Part shown: piece after piece, positions 12,529 to 18,848 of the stretch | Position numbering within the stretch: the first letter of the stretch is position 1 | Layout of the letters: each line of letters opens with the position of its first letter | Source of the DNA: JAVVFH01 sp032250585 | GTDB lineage: Bacteria; Pseudomonadota; Gammaproteobacteria; Xanthomonadales; SZUA-36 | Direction of reading: 5' to 3' | DNA length: 18,848 nt | NCBI GenBank assembly: GCA_032250585.1 | Contig: JAVVFH010000042.1 | Span: forward strand, 1-18,848 | Notes under the pieces: model-generated | The model's input: only the letters and a program-made list of their open reading frames with translations | Databases searched by the model: none | Told to the model about the DNA's origin: nothing | Position numbers and translations under genes: made by a program

Positions 12529-14970
12529 TCAGAAGGGCAGGTCAAGGTCCTGTTTGACCTGCAGCATCACCGCGCGAAACGACTCCTTGATGCGCGACAG
12601 CGCTTCCTCGGTTTCGGCATCGAAGCGCAGAACCAGGATCGGCGTCGTGTTGGAGGCCCGGACCAGGCCCCAGCCGTCCGCAAAATCGGCCCGGAGACCG
12701 TCAATCGTGCTGATTTTCGCCGCTTCGAAGTGGGCGGCGGCCTTGAAGTCCTCGATGAAGGCGTGATTCTCGCCTTCCTGCATCTGGACCTTGAGCTCCG
12801 GCGTGCTGTAACTGGTCGGCAGGGCATTCAGGATCGCTTCGGGCGGCGTCTCGGTGCTGCCCAGGATTTCGAGCAGGCGCGCGGCCGCGTAAATGCCGTC
12901 GTCGACGCCGTACCAGCGTTCCGCGAAAAAGAAGTGGCCGCTCATTTCACCCGCGAAAGGCGCGCCGAGTTCCTTCATGTAGGCCTTGATCAGCGAATGG
13001 CCGGTCTTGTACATAACGGGCTTTCCGCCGGCCTCCTCGATCACCTTCGGCAGGTGCCCGGTGCACTTGACGTCGTAGATGATCGTGGCACCTGGGTTGC
13101 GGTCGAGTACGTCCATGGCCAGTAGCATCATCACCCGGTCGGGGTAAATGATGTTACCGGCCAGCGTGACCACACCCAGGCGGTCGGCATCGCCATCGAG
13201 CGCCAGACCCAGATCGGCGTCCATCAGGCGCACCGATTCGATCAGATCCTTTAGGTTTTCCGGCTCGCTGGGGTCCGGGTGGTGGTTCGGGAAGGTGCCG
13301 TCGACCTCGTCGAACAGCGGCAGCACTTCGACACCGATCGCACGCAGGGTATCGGCCGCGCAGATACCGCCGATGCCGTTTCCGCAGTCGATCACCACCC
13401 GCAGCGGCCGCTCGACCTGGATGTCGTCGGCGATGCGCTGGATGTAGTCGGCCACGACATCCCGTTGTTCGAGTTCGCCTTCGCCCGTGCGAACTTCGCC
13501 CGCCTCGATGCGCCGGTGGATGTCCTTGATGGCCTTGCCGTGCAGGGTGTCCCCGCCGATCATGATCTTGAAGCCGTTGTAGTCGGGTGGGTTGTGGCTG
13601 CCGGTGATCATCACGCCCGAGCCGGCGGCTTTTTCGTGCGCCGCGTAGTAAAGCACGCCGGTGGGAACCGCGCCGATGTCAAGCACATCGCAACCGGTGG
13701 ACAGGATGCCCTCGACCATGCCGTCCTGCAGATAGGGTCCGGACAACCGACCGTCGCGCGCGACCACCACCGGCCCGGCGTCTTTCTCGAGCGCCAGGGT
13801 GCCCACCACCTGTCCGACCTGCTTCGCGATGCCCGAATCCAGCGTCTTATCGATGACGCCCCGGATGTCGTAGGCCCGAAAGATAGCTGCTGAAAGTTCC
13901 ACGGGCTCATGGTCCGATTCCCTGACCTTGCGCCTGGCGCTCAGGTCGTAGTGCAACTGCATGGGCGGCGGTTCGGGGAGCCGCTCGACCTCGCCCTCCG
14001 GTTCGTTTTCATCCGCTACAGTCGAGGGCGCCGCAACGGTCGGCGAAGACGCAGCAGGGACCCTGGGGGGCTGGCTTTCGCGTGGCAAGACAAGCTCCGG
14101 TCCATCCCGTTCCGCAGCAGGCGCCTGCGCCGCCCAGATCCGGTTGCTGCGCTGCAACGTCGCTGCGCCGACAATGCACAGAGCGCCCGCCACCAGCAGC
14201 AGGATCAGGGTCGAGCCCTGTAGTAACGCCACGTGCAGGCGCAGCGGGTATTCAAGGCGCAGCATCGTACCGGGAATTGCGATACGGTCAGGCAAGTCGC
14301 CAAGCTGCAGCGGATCGCCGAACTCGGCAAGCAGATTGGGCGGCTGCAAACCGTTGAATTGCGCCAGGCGAACGTATCCGAGTGCCGAGAACTCCGGACT
14401 GAATCCATCCAGCAGGTAATCCGGATCGACCAGCACCACCACAACGCCGCGCAACTCGCCATTGGCATTCACGGCCTGCGCATCCGCCAGCCGCGGTGGC
14501 TGGGCGGAACCGTGAAACTGCAGCAGCGCGGTGTTCTTTCCAAGTGCTGAAATCGCCATATCGAGCATGGCGAAACCGTTCGGGCCAAGCGCGGCCGGGT
14601 CCACCGCGAGTACATCGGCGGGAATCACCCGCACTTCGCTGATCTGCGGAATCCGTCCGCTCAGGTAGGCAGCAAGATCGAGCAATGTGTCCGGATTGTC
14701 GAGGGCACGGGAAGCCAGCGCCTGAACGCGGTCATCCGTCAGCGTGCGTCGCAAAGACTGCACCGGTTGTGCAAGCTGATCCAGAATTTCCTGAGTTTCC
14801 GCCTGTGATTCTGCCACCGCTGCCTTGCCGCGCATATCCGAATACAGCAGCCCGATCACGAGCGCGATCAACAAGAGGCCGAAGATTCCGAGGGTGTATA
14901 TCAAGCGCCGGTCGACGCGCTTTTTCAGCGACAGGCCGGGAATCTCCTGTAATTTGGACTTCAGATCCAT
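12529..14970 (-). CDS. algC: Phosphomannomutase/phosphoglucomutase with N-terminal membrane-anchored sensor-like domain (AlgC)
   Basis: 813 residues. The C-terminal half (about 355-813) is a complete alpha-D-phosphohexomutase. It has the phosphoserine loop TGSHNP with S458, the metal loop LDGDADR (D592, D594, D596), the sugar-binding GEMSGH (E675, S677) and the phosphate-binding RASNTTP (771-777). It interconverts mannose- or glucose-1- and 6-phosphates for LPS, alginate and other exopolysaccharide precursors. The N-terminal half has a membrane helix at about 23-43, a periplasmic domain of roughly 200 residues and a second helix at about 249-270, then a Pro/Ala-rich linker to about 338. Long AlgC forms with such an extension are known in pseudomonads; the role of the extracytoplasmic part is unclear. 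It lies 62 bases downstream of dut, in the conserved coaBC-dut-algC order. Confidence 0.95.
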   Translation of the reverse strand: MDLKSKLQEIPGLSLKKRVDRRLIYTLGIFGLLLIALVIGLLYSDMRGKAAVAESQAETQEILDQLAQPVQSLRRTLTDDRVQALASRALDNPDTLLDLAAYLSGRIPQISEVRVIPADVLAVDPAALGPNGFAMLDMAISALGKNTALLQFHGSAQPPRLADAQAVNANGELRGVVVVLVDPDYLLDGFSPEFSALGYVRLAQFNGLQPPNLLAEFGDPLQLGDLPDRIAIPGTMLRLEYPLRLHVALLQGSTLILLLVAGALCIVGAATLQRSNRIWAAQAPAAERDGPELVLPRESQPPRVPAASSPTVAAPSTVADENEPEGEVERLPEPPPMQLHYDLSARRKVRESDHEPVELSAAIFRAYDIRGVIDKTLDSGIAKQVGQVVGTLALEKDAGPVVVARDGRLSGPYLQDGMVEGILSTGCDVLDIGAVPTGVLYYAAHEKAAGSGVMITGSHNPPDYNGFKIMIGGDTLHGKAIKDIHRRIEAGEVRTGEGELEQRDVVADYIQRIADDIQVERPLRVVIDCGNGIGGICAADTLRAIGVEVLPLFDEVDGTFPNHHPDPSEPENLKDLIESVRLMDADLGLALDGDADRLGVVTLAGNIIYPDRVMMLLAMDVLDRNPGATIIYDVKCTGHLPKVIEEAGGKPVMYKTGHSLIKAYMKELGAPFAGEMSGHFFFAERWYGVDDGIYAAARLLEILGSTETPPEAILNALPTSYSTPELKVQMQEGENHAFIEDFKAAAHFEAAKISTIDGLRADFADGWGLVRASNTTPILVLRFDAETEEALSRIKESFRAVMLQVKQDLDLPF

Positions 14971-15032
14971 TGTTCCAGTCCCTGTTGATCAGTTTCCGGC
15001 CTGTCCCGGCCGCATGTGAAAAACGACGCCGT

Positions 15033-15497
15033 TCAGGCGTGTCCCGTATGGCCGAAACCGCCGCCCGCGCGCTTCGAGCTTTCGAATTCGTCGACCTGCT
15101 CCCACTGCACCTGCGCCACCGGAAAAAATACCAACTGGGCGATACGGGCCCCGGGCTCCACCCGGAACTCGGCACCGGAACGGTTCCAGCAGGACACGAA
15201 CACCTGGCCTTGATAGTCACTGTCGATCAGGCCGACCAAATTGCCCAGAACGATGCCGTGCTTGTGGCCCAGGCCCGAGCGCGGAAGAATGACCGCCGCC
15301 AGCCCCGAGTCGCCCATATGCATCGCGAAGCCGGTGGGTATCAGCCGCGTTTCGTTCGGAGCGATCACCAGCGCCGCATCGAGACAGGCCCGCAGGTCCA
15401 TTCCGGCAGAGCCCGGAGTGGCGTATTCCGGCAAGGGGAACTCATTTCCCAGGCGCGGATCGATCGCTTTAATCTGAACCGTTTTCAGCGCTTTCAT
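15033..15497 (-). CDS. dut: Deoxyuridine 5'-triphosphate nucleotidohydrolase (dUTPase)
   Basis: 154 residues, the normal length for the homotrimeric enzyme that cleaves dUTP to dUMP and pyrophosphate, preventing uracil incorporation and feeding thymidylate synthesis. All five motifs are visible: TPGSAGMDLRA (27-37), PRSGLGHK (72-79), GNLVGLIDSDYQGQ with catalytic D92, RIAQLVFFPV (118-127) and the C-terminal RAGGGFGHTG (143-152) that closes over substrate. The usual phenylalanine and the Arg-Gly-x-Gly-Gly-Phe form are conserved, with Ala after Arg. The ATG lies 29 bases inside the end of coaBC, so the two are translated from one message with overlapping frames. Confidence 0.97.
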   Translation of the reverse strand: MKALKTVQIKAIDPRLGNEFPLPEYATPGSAGMDLRACLDAALVIAPNETRLIPTGFAMHMGDSGLAAVILPRSGLGHKHGIVLGNLVGLIDSDYQGQVFVSCWNRSGAEFRVEPGARIAQLVFFPVAQVQWEQVDEFESSKRAGGGFGHTGHA

Positions 15498-16677
15498 GGT
15501 CCTTCAGTCGCCGGGCGACCTCCTCGATGAGGGCCATCGACAGCTGGCGTTTGCTCGCTCGGCCCAGGTGCTTTTCTTCACCAGCGGACAGCAAAAGGAT
15601 GTCGTTTTCCTCACTTTCGAAGCCGCCGCCCTGCTGCCCGACGAGGTTCGCGGCAATCATATCAAGCCTTTTGCGCGAAAGCTTGTCCCGGGCATGCTCC
15701 CGGAGCTTCTCGGTTTCCGCGGCAAAACCGACCGTAAACGGACCGCCGTCAAGGGCCGCGACTTCCGCGACGATATCCGCTGTCGCGGCCAGCTCGATGC
15801 TGTGCAGCGGCAGGCCCTTCTTGATTTTCTGGGCGGCGCGCCGGGCCGGCGTGTAGTCGGCCACTGCCGCCACGCTGATGAAAACGTCCGCGTCGCGCGC
15901 CAGGCCAAGCACCACTTCGCGCATTTCGGCTGCGCTGCGAACATCCACACGGCTCACCCCCGGTGGGGTTTCCAGGTTCACCGGTCCGGCAACGAGGCTG
16001 ACGCGTGCGCCCGCCCGGGCCGCCGCTTCCGCCACCGCGAATCCCATGCGACCGGATGAGCGGTTACCGATGTAACGGACGGGATCAATGTCTTCATAGG
16101 TCGGCCCCGCTGTTACCACGACATGCCGGCCTTCCAGTATTCGAACCGCCGGGGCGATCATGGCCGCGACCAGCTCCGCGGGCTCGACCATGCGCCCGGG
16201 ACCTTCCTCGCCGCAAGCCTGGCTGCCACTGTCGGGGCCGATCAGCCGAATACCGCGCGCACGCAGTTGCTCGCAATTGGCCTGAGTAGCGGAGTTTATC
16301 CACATTTGATGATTCATCGCCGGCGCCAGTGTGACGGGGGCTTGCGTTGCCAGGCAGATCGTCGACAACAGGTCACTGGCCAGGCCATGGGTCAGCCGGG
16401 CGATAAAATCGGCGGTCGCAGGCGCCACCAACAGCGCATCGGCCCAGCGCGCCAGTTCGATGTGCCCCATTCCCGCTTCAGCCTGCTCGTCGAGCAGTTC
16501 GGTGTGCACCGGTTGGCCCGAGACCGCCTGGAAAGTCAGCGGCGTAACGAAAGCCGTGGCACCGGCCGTCATCACGACGCGCACCTCCGCGCCTGCCTCC
16601 CGCAGGCGACGAACGAGTTCGGCCGACTTGTAGGCGGCGATTCCGCCGCTGACACCCAACAGTATTCGCTGACTCAC
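15469..16677 (-). CDS. coaBC: Bifunctional phosphopantothenoylcysteine decarboxylase / phosphopantothenate-cysteine ligase
   Basis: 402 residues from a GTG start at 16677, close to E. coli CoaBC (406). The frame stays open another 150 bases upstream, but the conserved N-terminus SQRILLGVSGGIAAYKSAEL begins right after this GTG, and an AGGAG lies 11 bases before it. The CoaC half has catalytic H72 (GHIELARW), the PAMN motif ending at N122 and substrate-flap C155 (GSQACGEEGPGRM). The CoaB half starts near residue 188 and has VVTAGPTYEDIDPVRYIGNR, SSGRMGFAVAEAA and KIKK. The protein performs the second and third steps of coenzyme A synthesis with FMN and CTP. It is divergent from radC across about 157 bases. 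Confidence 0.96.
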   Translation of the reverse strand: MSQRILLGVSGGIAAYKSAELVRRLREAGAEVRVVMTAGATAFVTPLTFQAVSGQPVHTELLDEQAEAGMGHIELARWADALLVAPATADFIARLTHGLASDLLSTICLATQAPVTLAPAMNHQMWINSATQANCEQLRARGIRLIGPDSGSQACGEEGPGRMVEPAELVAAMIAPAVRILEGRHVVVTAGPTYEDIDPVRYIGNRSSGRMGFAVAEAAARAGARVSLVAGPVNLETPPGVSRVDVRSAAEMREVVLGLARDADVFISVAAVADYTPARRAAQKIKKGLPLHSIELAATADIVAEVAALDGGPFTVGFAAETEKLREHARDKLSRKRLDMIAANLVGQQGGGFESEENDILLLSAGEEKHLGRASKRQLSMALIEEVARRLKDHESAENGSD

Positions 16678-16834
16678 CGTTAATAACGCTCCTGCGCGGC
16701 CTGGCTCGGCAGCGCTTTTTATCGTTTCGGGCCGATAGCTTACATCCACCGAAGCAAATTTTCCGTACTCCAGCGCTTGCCGCGAGCGACACAATAGGGC
16801 AACGCCGGTCTTCCGGGGCCGCAGGCACACTAAA
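16678..16834. promoter_or_regulatory. Divergent intergenic region between coaBC and radC
   Basis: These 157 bases must hold the promoters of both divergent units, since no other start is available. I could not pick a -35/-10 pair with good sequence and spacing on either strand, so only the region is annotated. It includes an AT-richer stretch near 16748-16770. Confidence 0.4.
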
Positions 16835-17530
16835 GTGAAAGTGAAAAACAGTCAGGTCAAAGAGGTCATCGCCGCTGGGCCATTGCAGCCCAGAGAAAAA
16901 CTGGCGGTGGCCGGGGTTGATTCCCTGAGCGATTGCGAATTGCTTGCAGTCATGCTGGGAACCGGGGCAGCCCGAACCTCGGCAGTGCAATTGGCCCGAG
17001 AGCTGCTGCAGCGCTTCGGTGGCCTGCGTGGCCTTTTACGGGCCAGGCGGGATACGCTGGAGCAGCAGCACGGTCTCGGCCCGGCCAAAGCCGCCCAGCT
17101 ACTGGCCGTTCTGGAACTGTCGCGACGACATCTTCACGAAGCACTGATCCGAAGCGGGCCACTGGAGAGCCCGGGTGCCACCGAGCAATATCTGAAGCTG
17201 GTGCTGCGGGACTACCCACACGAGGTTTTCGCCGCCCTGTTTCTCGATACGCGTCATCGCGTGATTGCCTTCGAGGAACTTTTTCACGGCACGATCGATG
17301 GCGCCACCGTCTATCCCCGTGTCGTCGCCGAGAAAGCCCTCAATCACGGTGCAGCCGCGCTGATTGTCGCGCACAACCATCCGTCGGGGGTCAGCGAACC
17401 GAGTCTGGCGGACCAGGCCATTACGCGCCGGCTGAAAGATGCCTTGGCACTGCTTGACATCCGGCTGCTGGACCACTTCGTGATCGGCGACGGCGCACCC
17501 GTGTCGATGGCTTCCAGGGGGATGATCTGA
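16835..17530 (+). CDS. radC: RadC family JAB/MPN-domain protein (DNA-repair annotated)
   Basis: 231 residues. A helix-hairpin-helix-like N-terminal region with the conserved PREKLAVAGVDSLSDCELLAVMLGTG (19-44) is followed by a JAMM metalloprotease-type domain. That domain has the complete metal motif HNHPSGVSEPSLAD (H180, H182, D193) and upstream E147/E148. RadC was once tied to recombination repair; its biochemical activity is unsettled. The start is GTG at 16835, with a second in-frame GTG at 16841 equally possible and no clear ribosome site. The radC/coaBC divergent arrangement is conserved in many gammaproteobacteria. Confidence 0.95.
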   Translation: MKVKNSQVKEVIAAGPLQPREKLAVAGVDSLSDCELLAVMLGTGAARTSAVQLARELLQRFGGLRGLLRARRDTLEQQHGLGPAKAAQLLAVLELSRRHLHEALIRSGPLESPGATEQYLKLVLRDYPHEVFAALFLDTRHRVIAFEELFHGTIDGATVYPRVVAEKALNHGAAALIVAHNHPSGVSEPSLADQAITRRLKDALALLDIRLLDHFVIGDGAPVSMASRGMI

Positions 17531-17575
17531 GAGAATGGGTACCGGTAGCCGCAGCGTCGGTCGCGCCGGAAGCGC

Positions 17576-17604
17576 TTGCGCCGTGCCAGCGACTGCGGTA
17601 TAAA
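17576..17604 (+). promoter_or_regulatory. Sigma-70-type promoter for rpmB-rpmG
   Basis: TTGCGC (17576-17581), a 17-base spacer, then TATAAA (17599-17604), about 40 bases before the rpmB start and clear of radC. The spacing is optimal, and the position suits a constitutively expressed ribosomal operon. Confidence 0.65.
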
Positions 17605-17643
17605 GTGCGGCTGGTTTTTATAACGATAGAACGGGAAATTCCC

Positions 17644-17880
17644 ATGTCACGAGTTTGCCAAGTCACCGGAAAACGTCCGGTATCCGGAAATAACGTGTCG
17701 CACTCGAACATCAAGAGTAAGCGGCGCTTTCTGCCCAATCTCCACAACCACCGTTTCTGGGTGGCCAGTGAGAACCGTTGGGTGAAACTGCGCGTTTCGA
17801 CGAAGGGACTGCGTATCATCGACAAAAAAGGCATTGACGTCGTGCTCGGCGATTTACGATCGCGCGGCGAGAAAGTCTAG
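17644..17880 (+). CDS. rpmB: 50S ribosomal protein L28
   Basis: 78 residues, the exact family size. It begins MSRVCQVTGKRPVSGNNVSH and continues with SNIKSKRRFLPNLHNHRFWV, the standard L28 signature; it is highly basic. The ATG at 17644 is preferred over an in-frame ATG 39 bases upstream, because the family starts with this M-S-R-V-C-Q-V-T-G sequence and GGGAAA precedes it. The protein is a component of the large ribosomal subunit near the exit-site tRNA region. It is followed after 13 bases by rpmG, the usual pairing. Confidence 0.98.
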   Translation: MSRVCQVTGKRPVSGNNVSHSNIKSKRRFLPNLHNHRFWVASENRWVKLRVSTKGLRIIDKKGIDVVLGDLRSRGEKV

Positions 17881-17893
17881 GAGGAATTGAATC

Positions 17894-18061
17894 ATGGCCA
17901 AGAGCGCAAGAGACAAGATCCGCCTGGTGTCATCTGCAGGCACCGGTCATTTCTACACGACCGACAAAAACAAAAAAAACACCCCCGAGAAGATGGCGAT
18001 CAAGAAATACGATCCTGTGATCCGCCAACACGTGATCTACAAGGAAGCCAAGATCAAGTAA
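17894..18061 (+). CDS. rpmG: 50S ribosomal protein L33, zinc-free type
   Basis: 55 residues, too short to be found by length filters but unmistakable: MAKSARDKIRLVSSAGTGHF, YTTDKNKKNT and KKYDPVIRQHVIYKEAKIK. AGGAATTGA precedes its ATG, partly overlapping the rpmB stop region. It lacks the CxxC pairs of zinc-binding L33, so it is the cysteine-free form and does not need zinc. It lies between rpmB and a strong terminator, completing a two-gene operon. Confidence 0.97.
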   Translation: MAKSARDKIRLVSSAGTGHFYTTDKNKKNTPEKMAIKKYDPVIRQHVIYKEAKIK

Positions 18062-18088
18062 ATCGGCTGTGCCGATATAGCCGTGAAC

Positions 18089-18113
18089 CCCGCCTTCGAG
18101 GCGGGTTTTTTTT
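18089..18113 (+). terminator. Rho-independent terminator after rpmB-rpmG
   Basis: The seven-base GC-rich stem CCCGCCT/AGGCGGG around TCG (18089-18105) is followed by eight T residues (18106-18113), 28 bases after the rpmG stop. A textbook intrinsic terminator. Confidence 0.92.
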
Positions 18114-18145
18114 GCCCGAAAGAACGCCTTTGCGCAAACCGGCCC

Positions 18146-18175
18146 GTGACAACGATGACCGCTTGCAACGATAAT
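18146..18175 (+). promoter_or_regulatory. Candidate sigma-70 promoter for mutM
   Basis: GTGACA (18146-18151), an 18-base spacer, then GATAAT (18170-18175), lying between the rpmG terminator and the mutM ATG 29 bases further on. Each hexamer differs from consensus at one position. Confidence 0.5.
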
Positions 18176-18204
18176 TTCCCGCTCGCAGCCAGCGGTCGTC
18201 AAAC

Positions 18205-18848
18205 ATGCCCGAATTACCCGAAGTCGAAACCACCCTGCGCGGCATCGAGCCTTTCACACGCGAACGCAGGATCCTCGAGGTCGTGGTGCGCAATCCGTCG
18301 CTGCGCTGGCCGGTCACCGCAGCGGTGCAGGCCGCCCGCGGGCAACGCATCGTGCGCTGCCGGCGCCGGGCCAAATACCTGCTGATCGAACTCGAGACCG
18401 GTGGCCTCATGATTCACCTCGGCATGTCCGGATCCCTGCGGATCTGTGAAGGCGGTGCCGCGGCGCGCAAACACGATCACTTCGACATCGTCCTGGACGA
18501 CGGCCTGCGCCTGCGCTTTCACGATCCGCGCCGTTTCGGCGCTCTTCTGTGGTGGGATGCGCCGGCCGAGCACCACGTTCTGCTGCGCGGGCTCGGCCCC
18601 GAGCCCCTGTCCGACGCTTTCGACGGCGCACATCTCTGGCGACGCTCGCGGGGCCGTAAACTGGCCGTCAAGAATTTCATCATGGACGGAAAAGTGGTCG
18701 TCGGCGTGGGCAACATCTACGCCTCCGAAGCACTCTACCGCTGCGGGATTCACCCGTTGCGAGCCGCCGGGCGCGTTTCCCGCAACCGCTACGGGGCACT
18801 GGCCGCGTCCATCCGGGACGTGCTCGAGCATGCGATCCGCAGCGGCGG
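18205..18848 (+). CDS. mutM: Formamidopyrimidine-DNA glycosylase (Fpg/MutM), 3' end outside the window
   Basis: The frame begins MPELPEVETTLRGIEPFTRE, with catalytic P2 and E3 after Met removal, and is open to the last base, giving 214 residues of an expected 270 or so. K57 (RRAKYLL) is the conserved beta-elimination lysine. MIHLGMSGSLR, HDPRRFGALLWW and the helix-two-turn-helix segment VGVGNIYASEALYRCGIHPL are present. The C-terminal zinc finger must lie beyond the window. The enzyme excises 8-oxoguanine and formamidopyrimidines and nicks the abasic site. It has its own candidate promoter downstream of the rpmG terminator. Confidence 0.97.
   Translation, partial: MPELPEVETTLRGIEPFTRERRILEVVVRNPSLRWPVTAAVQAARGQRIVRCRRRAKYLLIELETGGLMIHLGMSGSLRICEGGAAARKHDHFDIVLDDGLRLRFHDPRRFGALLWWDAPAEHHVLLRGLGPEPLSDAFDGAHLWRRSRGRKLAVKNFIMDGKVVVGVGNIYASEALYRCGIHPLRAAGRVSRNRYGALAASIRDVLEHAIRSG

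Noticed and set aside
16678..16830. Extending coaBC upstream to a longer open frame
   Set aside because: The extra 51 residues have no similarity to CoaBC; the GTG at 16677 gives the conserved N-terminus and normal length.

Overview
The window is high-GC DNA, almost certainly from a gammaproteobacterium. The right half carries housekeeping blocks typical of that class: divergent radC and coaBC-dut-algC, rluE, then rpmB-rpmG and mutM. The extended, membrane-anchored AlgC resembles the pseudomonad form. I cannot name a genus; an uncultured marine or sediment lineage would fit but is inference.

Region 1 (1-6850, + strand) is one tight operon. It holds the tail of a probable luciferase-like monooxygenase, a fumarylacetoacetate-hydrolase-family enzyme, an M20-family amidohydrolase with unusual metal-site residues, a fused CofG-CofH FO synthase (fbiC, the deazaflavin-forming step of F420 synthesis), a PuuE-like polysaccharide-deacetylase-fold enzyme, and a homocitrate/isopropylmalate-synthase-like DRE-TIM enzyme. 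The last three junctions overlap. Putting deazaflavin synthesis inside a hydrolase/oxygenase operon is the most unusual feature of the window and suggests a deazaflavin-linked degradative or modifying pathway that I cannot match to a known one.

Region 2 (6851-7105) is a non-coding gap with a probable remnant of an IS256-type transposase C-terminus and a small palindrome in front of the next operon.

Region 3 (7106-11524, + strand) encodes a biotin-dependent, Na+-pumping glutaconyl-CoA decarboxylase: GcdA carboxyltransferase, a 42-residue OadG-like delta subunit, the GcdB membrane pump and a linker-less 73-residue biotin carrier. An acyl-CoA dehydrogenase follows and is likely a (non-decarboxylating) glutaryl-CoA dehydrogenase. 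Together they would oxidise glutaryl-CoA to glutaconyl-CoA and couple its decarboxylation to crotonyl-CoA to Na+ export. By eye this block is less GC-rich than its surroundings.

Region 4 (11525-11974) lies between convergent genes. It holds a 255-bp MITE-like element with 18-bp terminal inverted repeats and the start of a second copy in the same orientation. The two are separated only by TTAA, which produces a perfect 36-bp palindrome.

Region 5 (11975-16677, - strand) is coaBC-dut-algC-rluE: coenzyme A synthesis, dUTP hydrolysis, phosphomannomutase/phosphoglucomutase and 23S rRNA pseudouridylation. Region 6 (16835-18848, + strand) holds radC, a promoter, rpmB-rpmG with a strong terminator, and the 5' part of mutM, which runs off the window.
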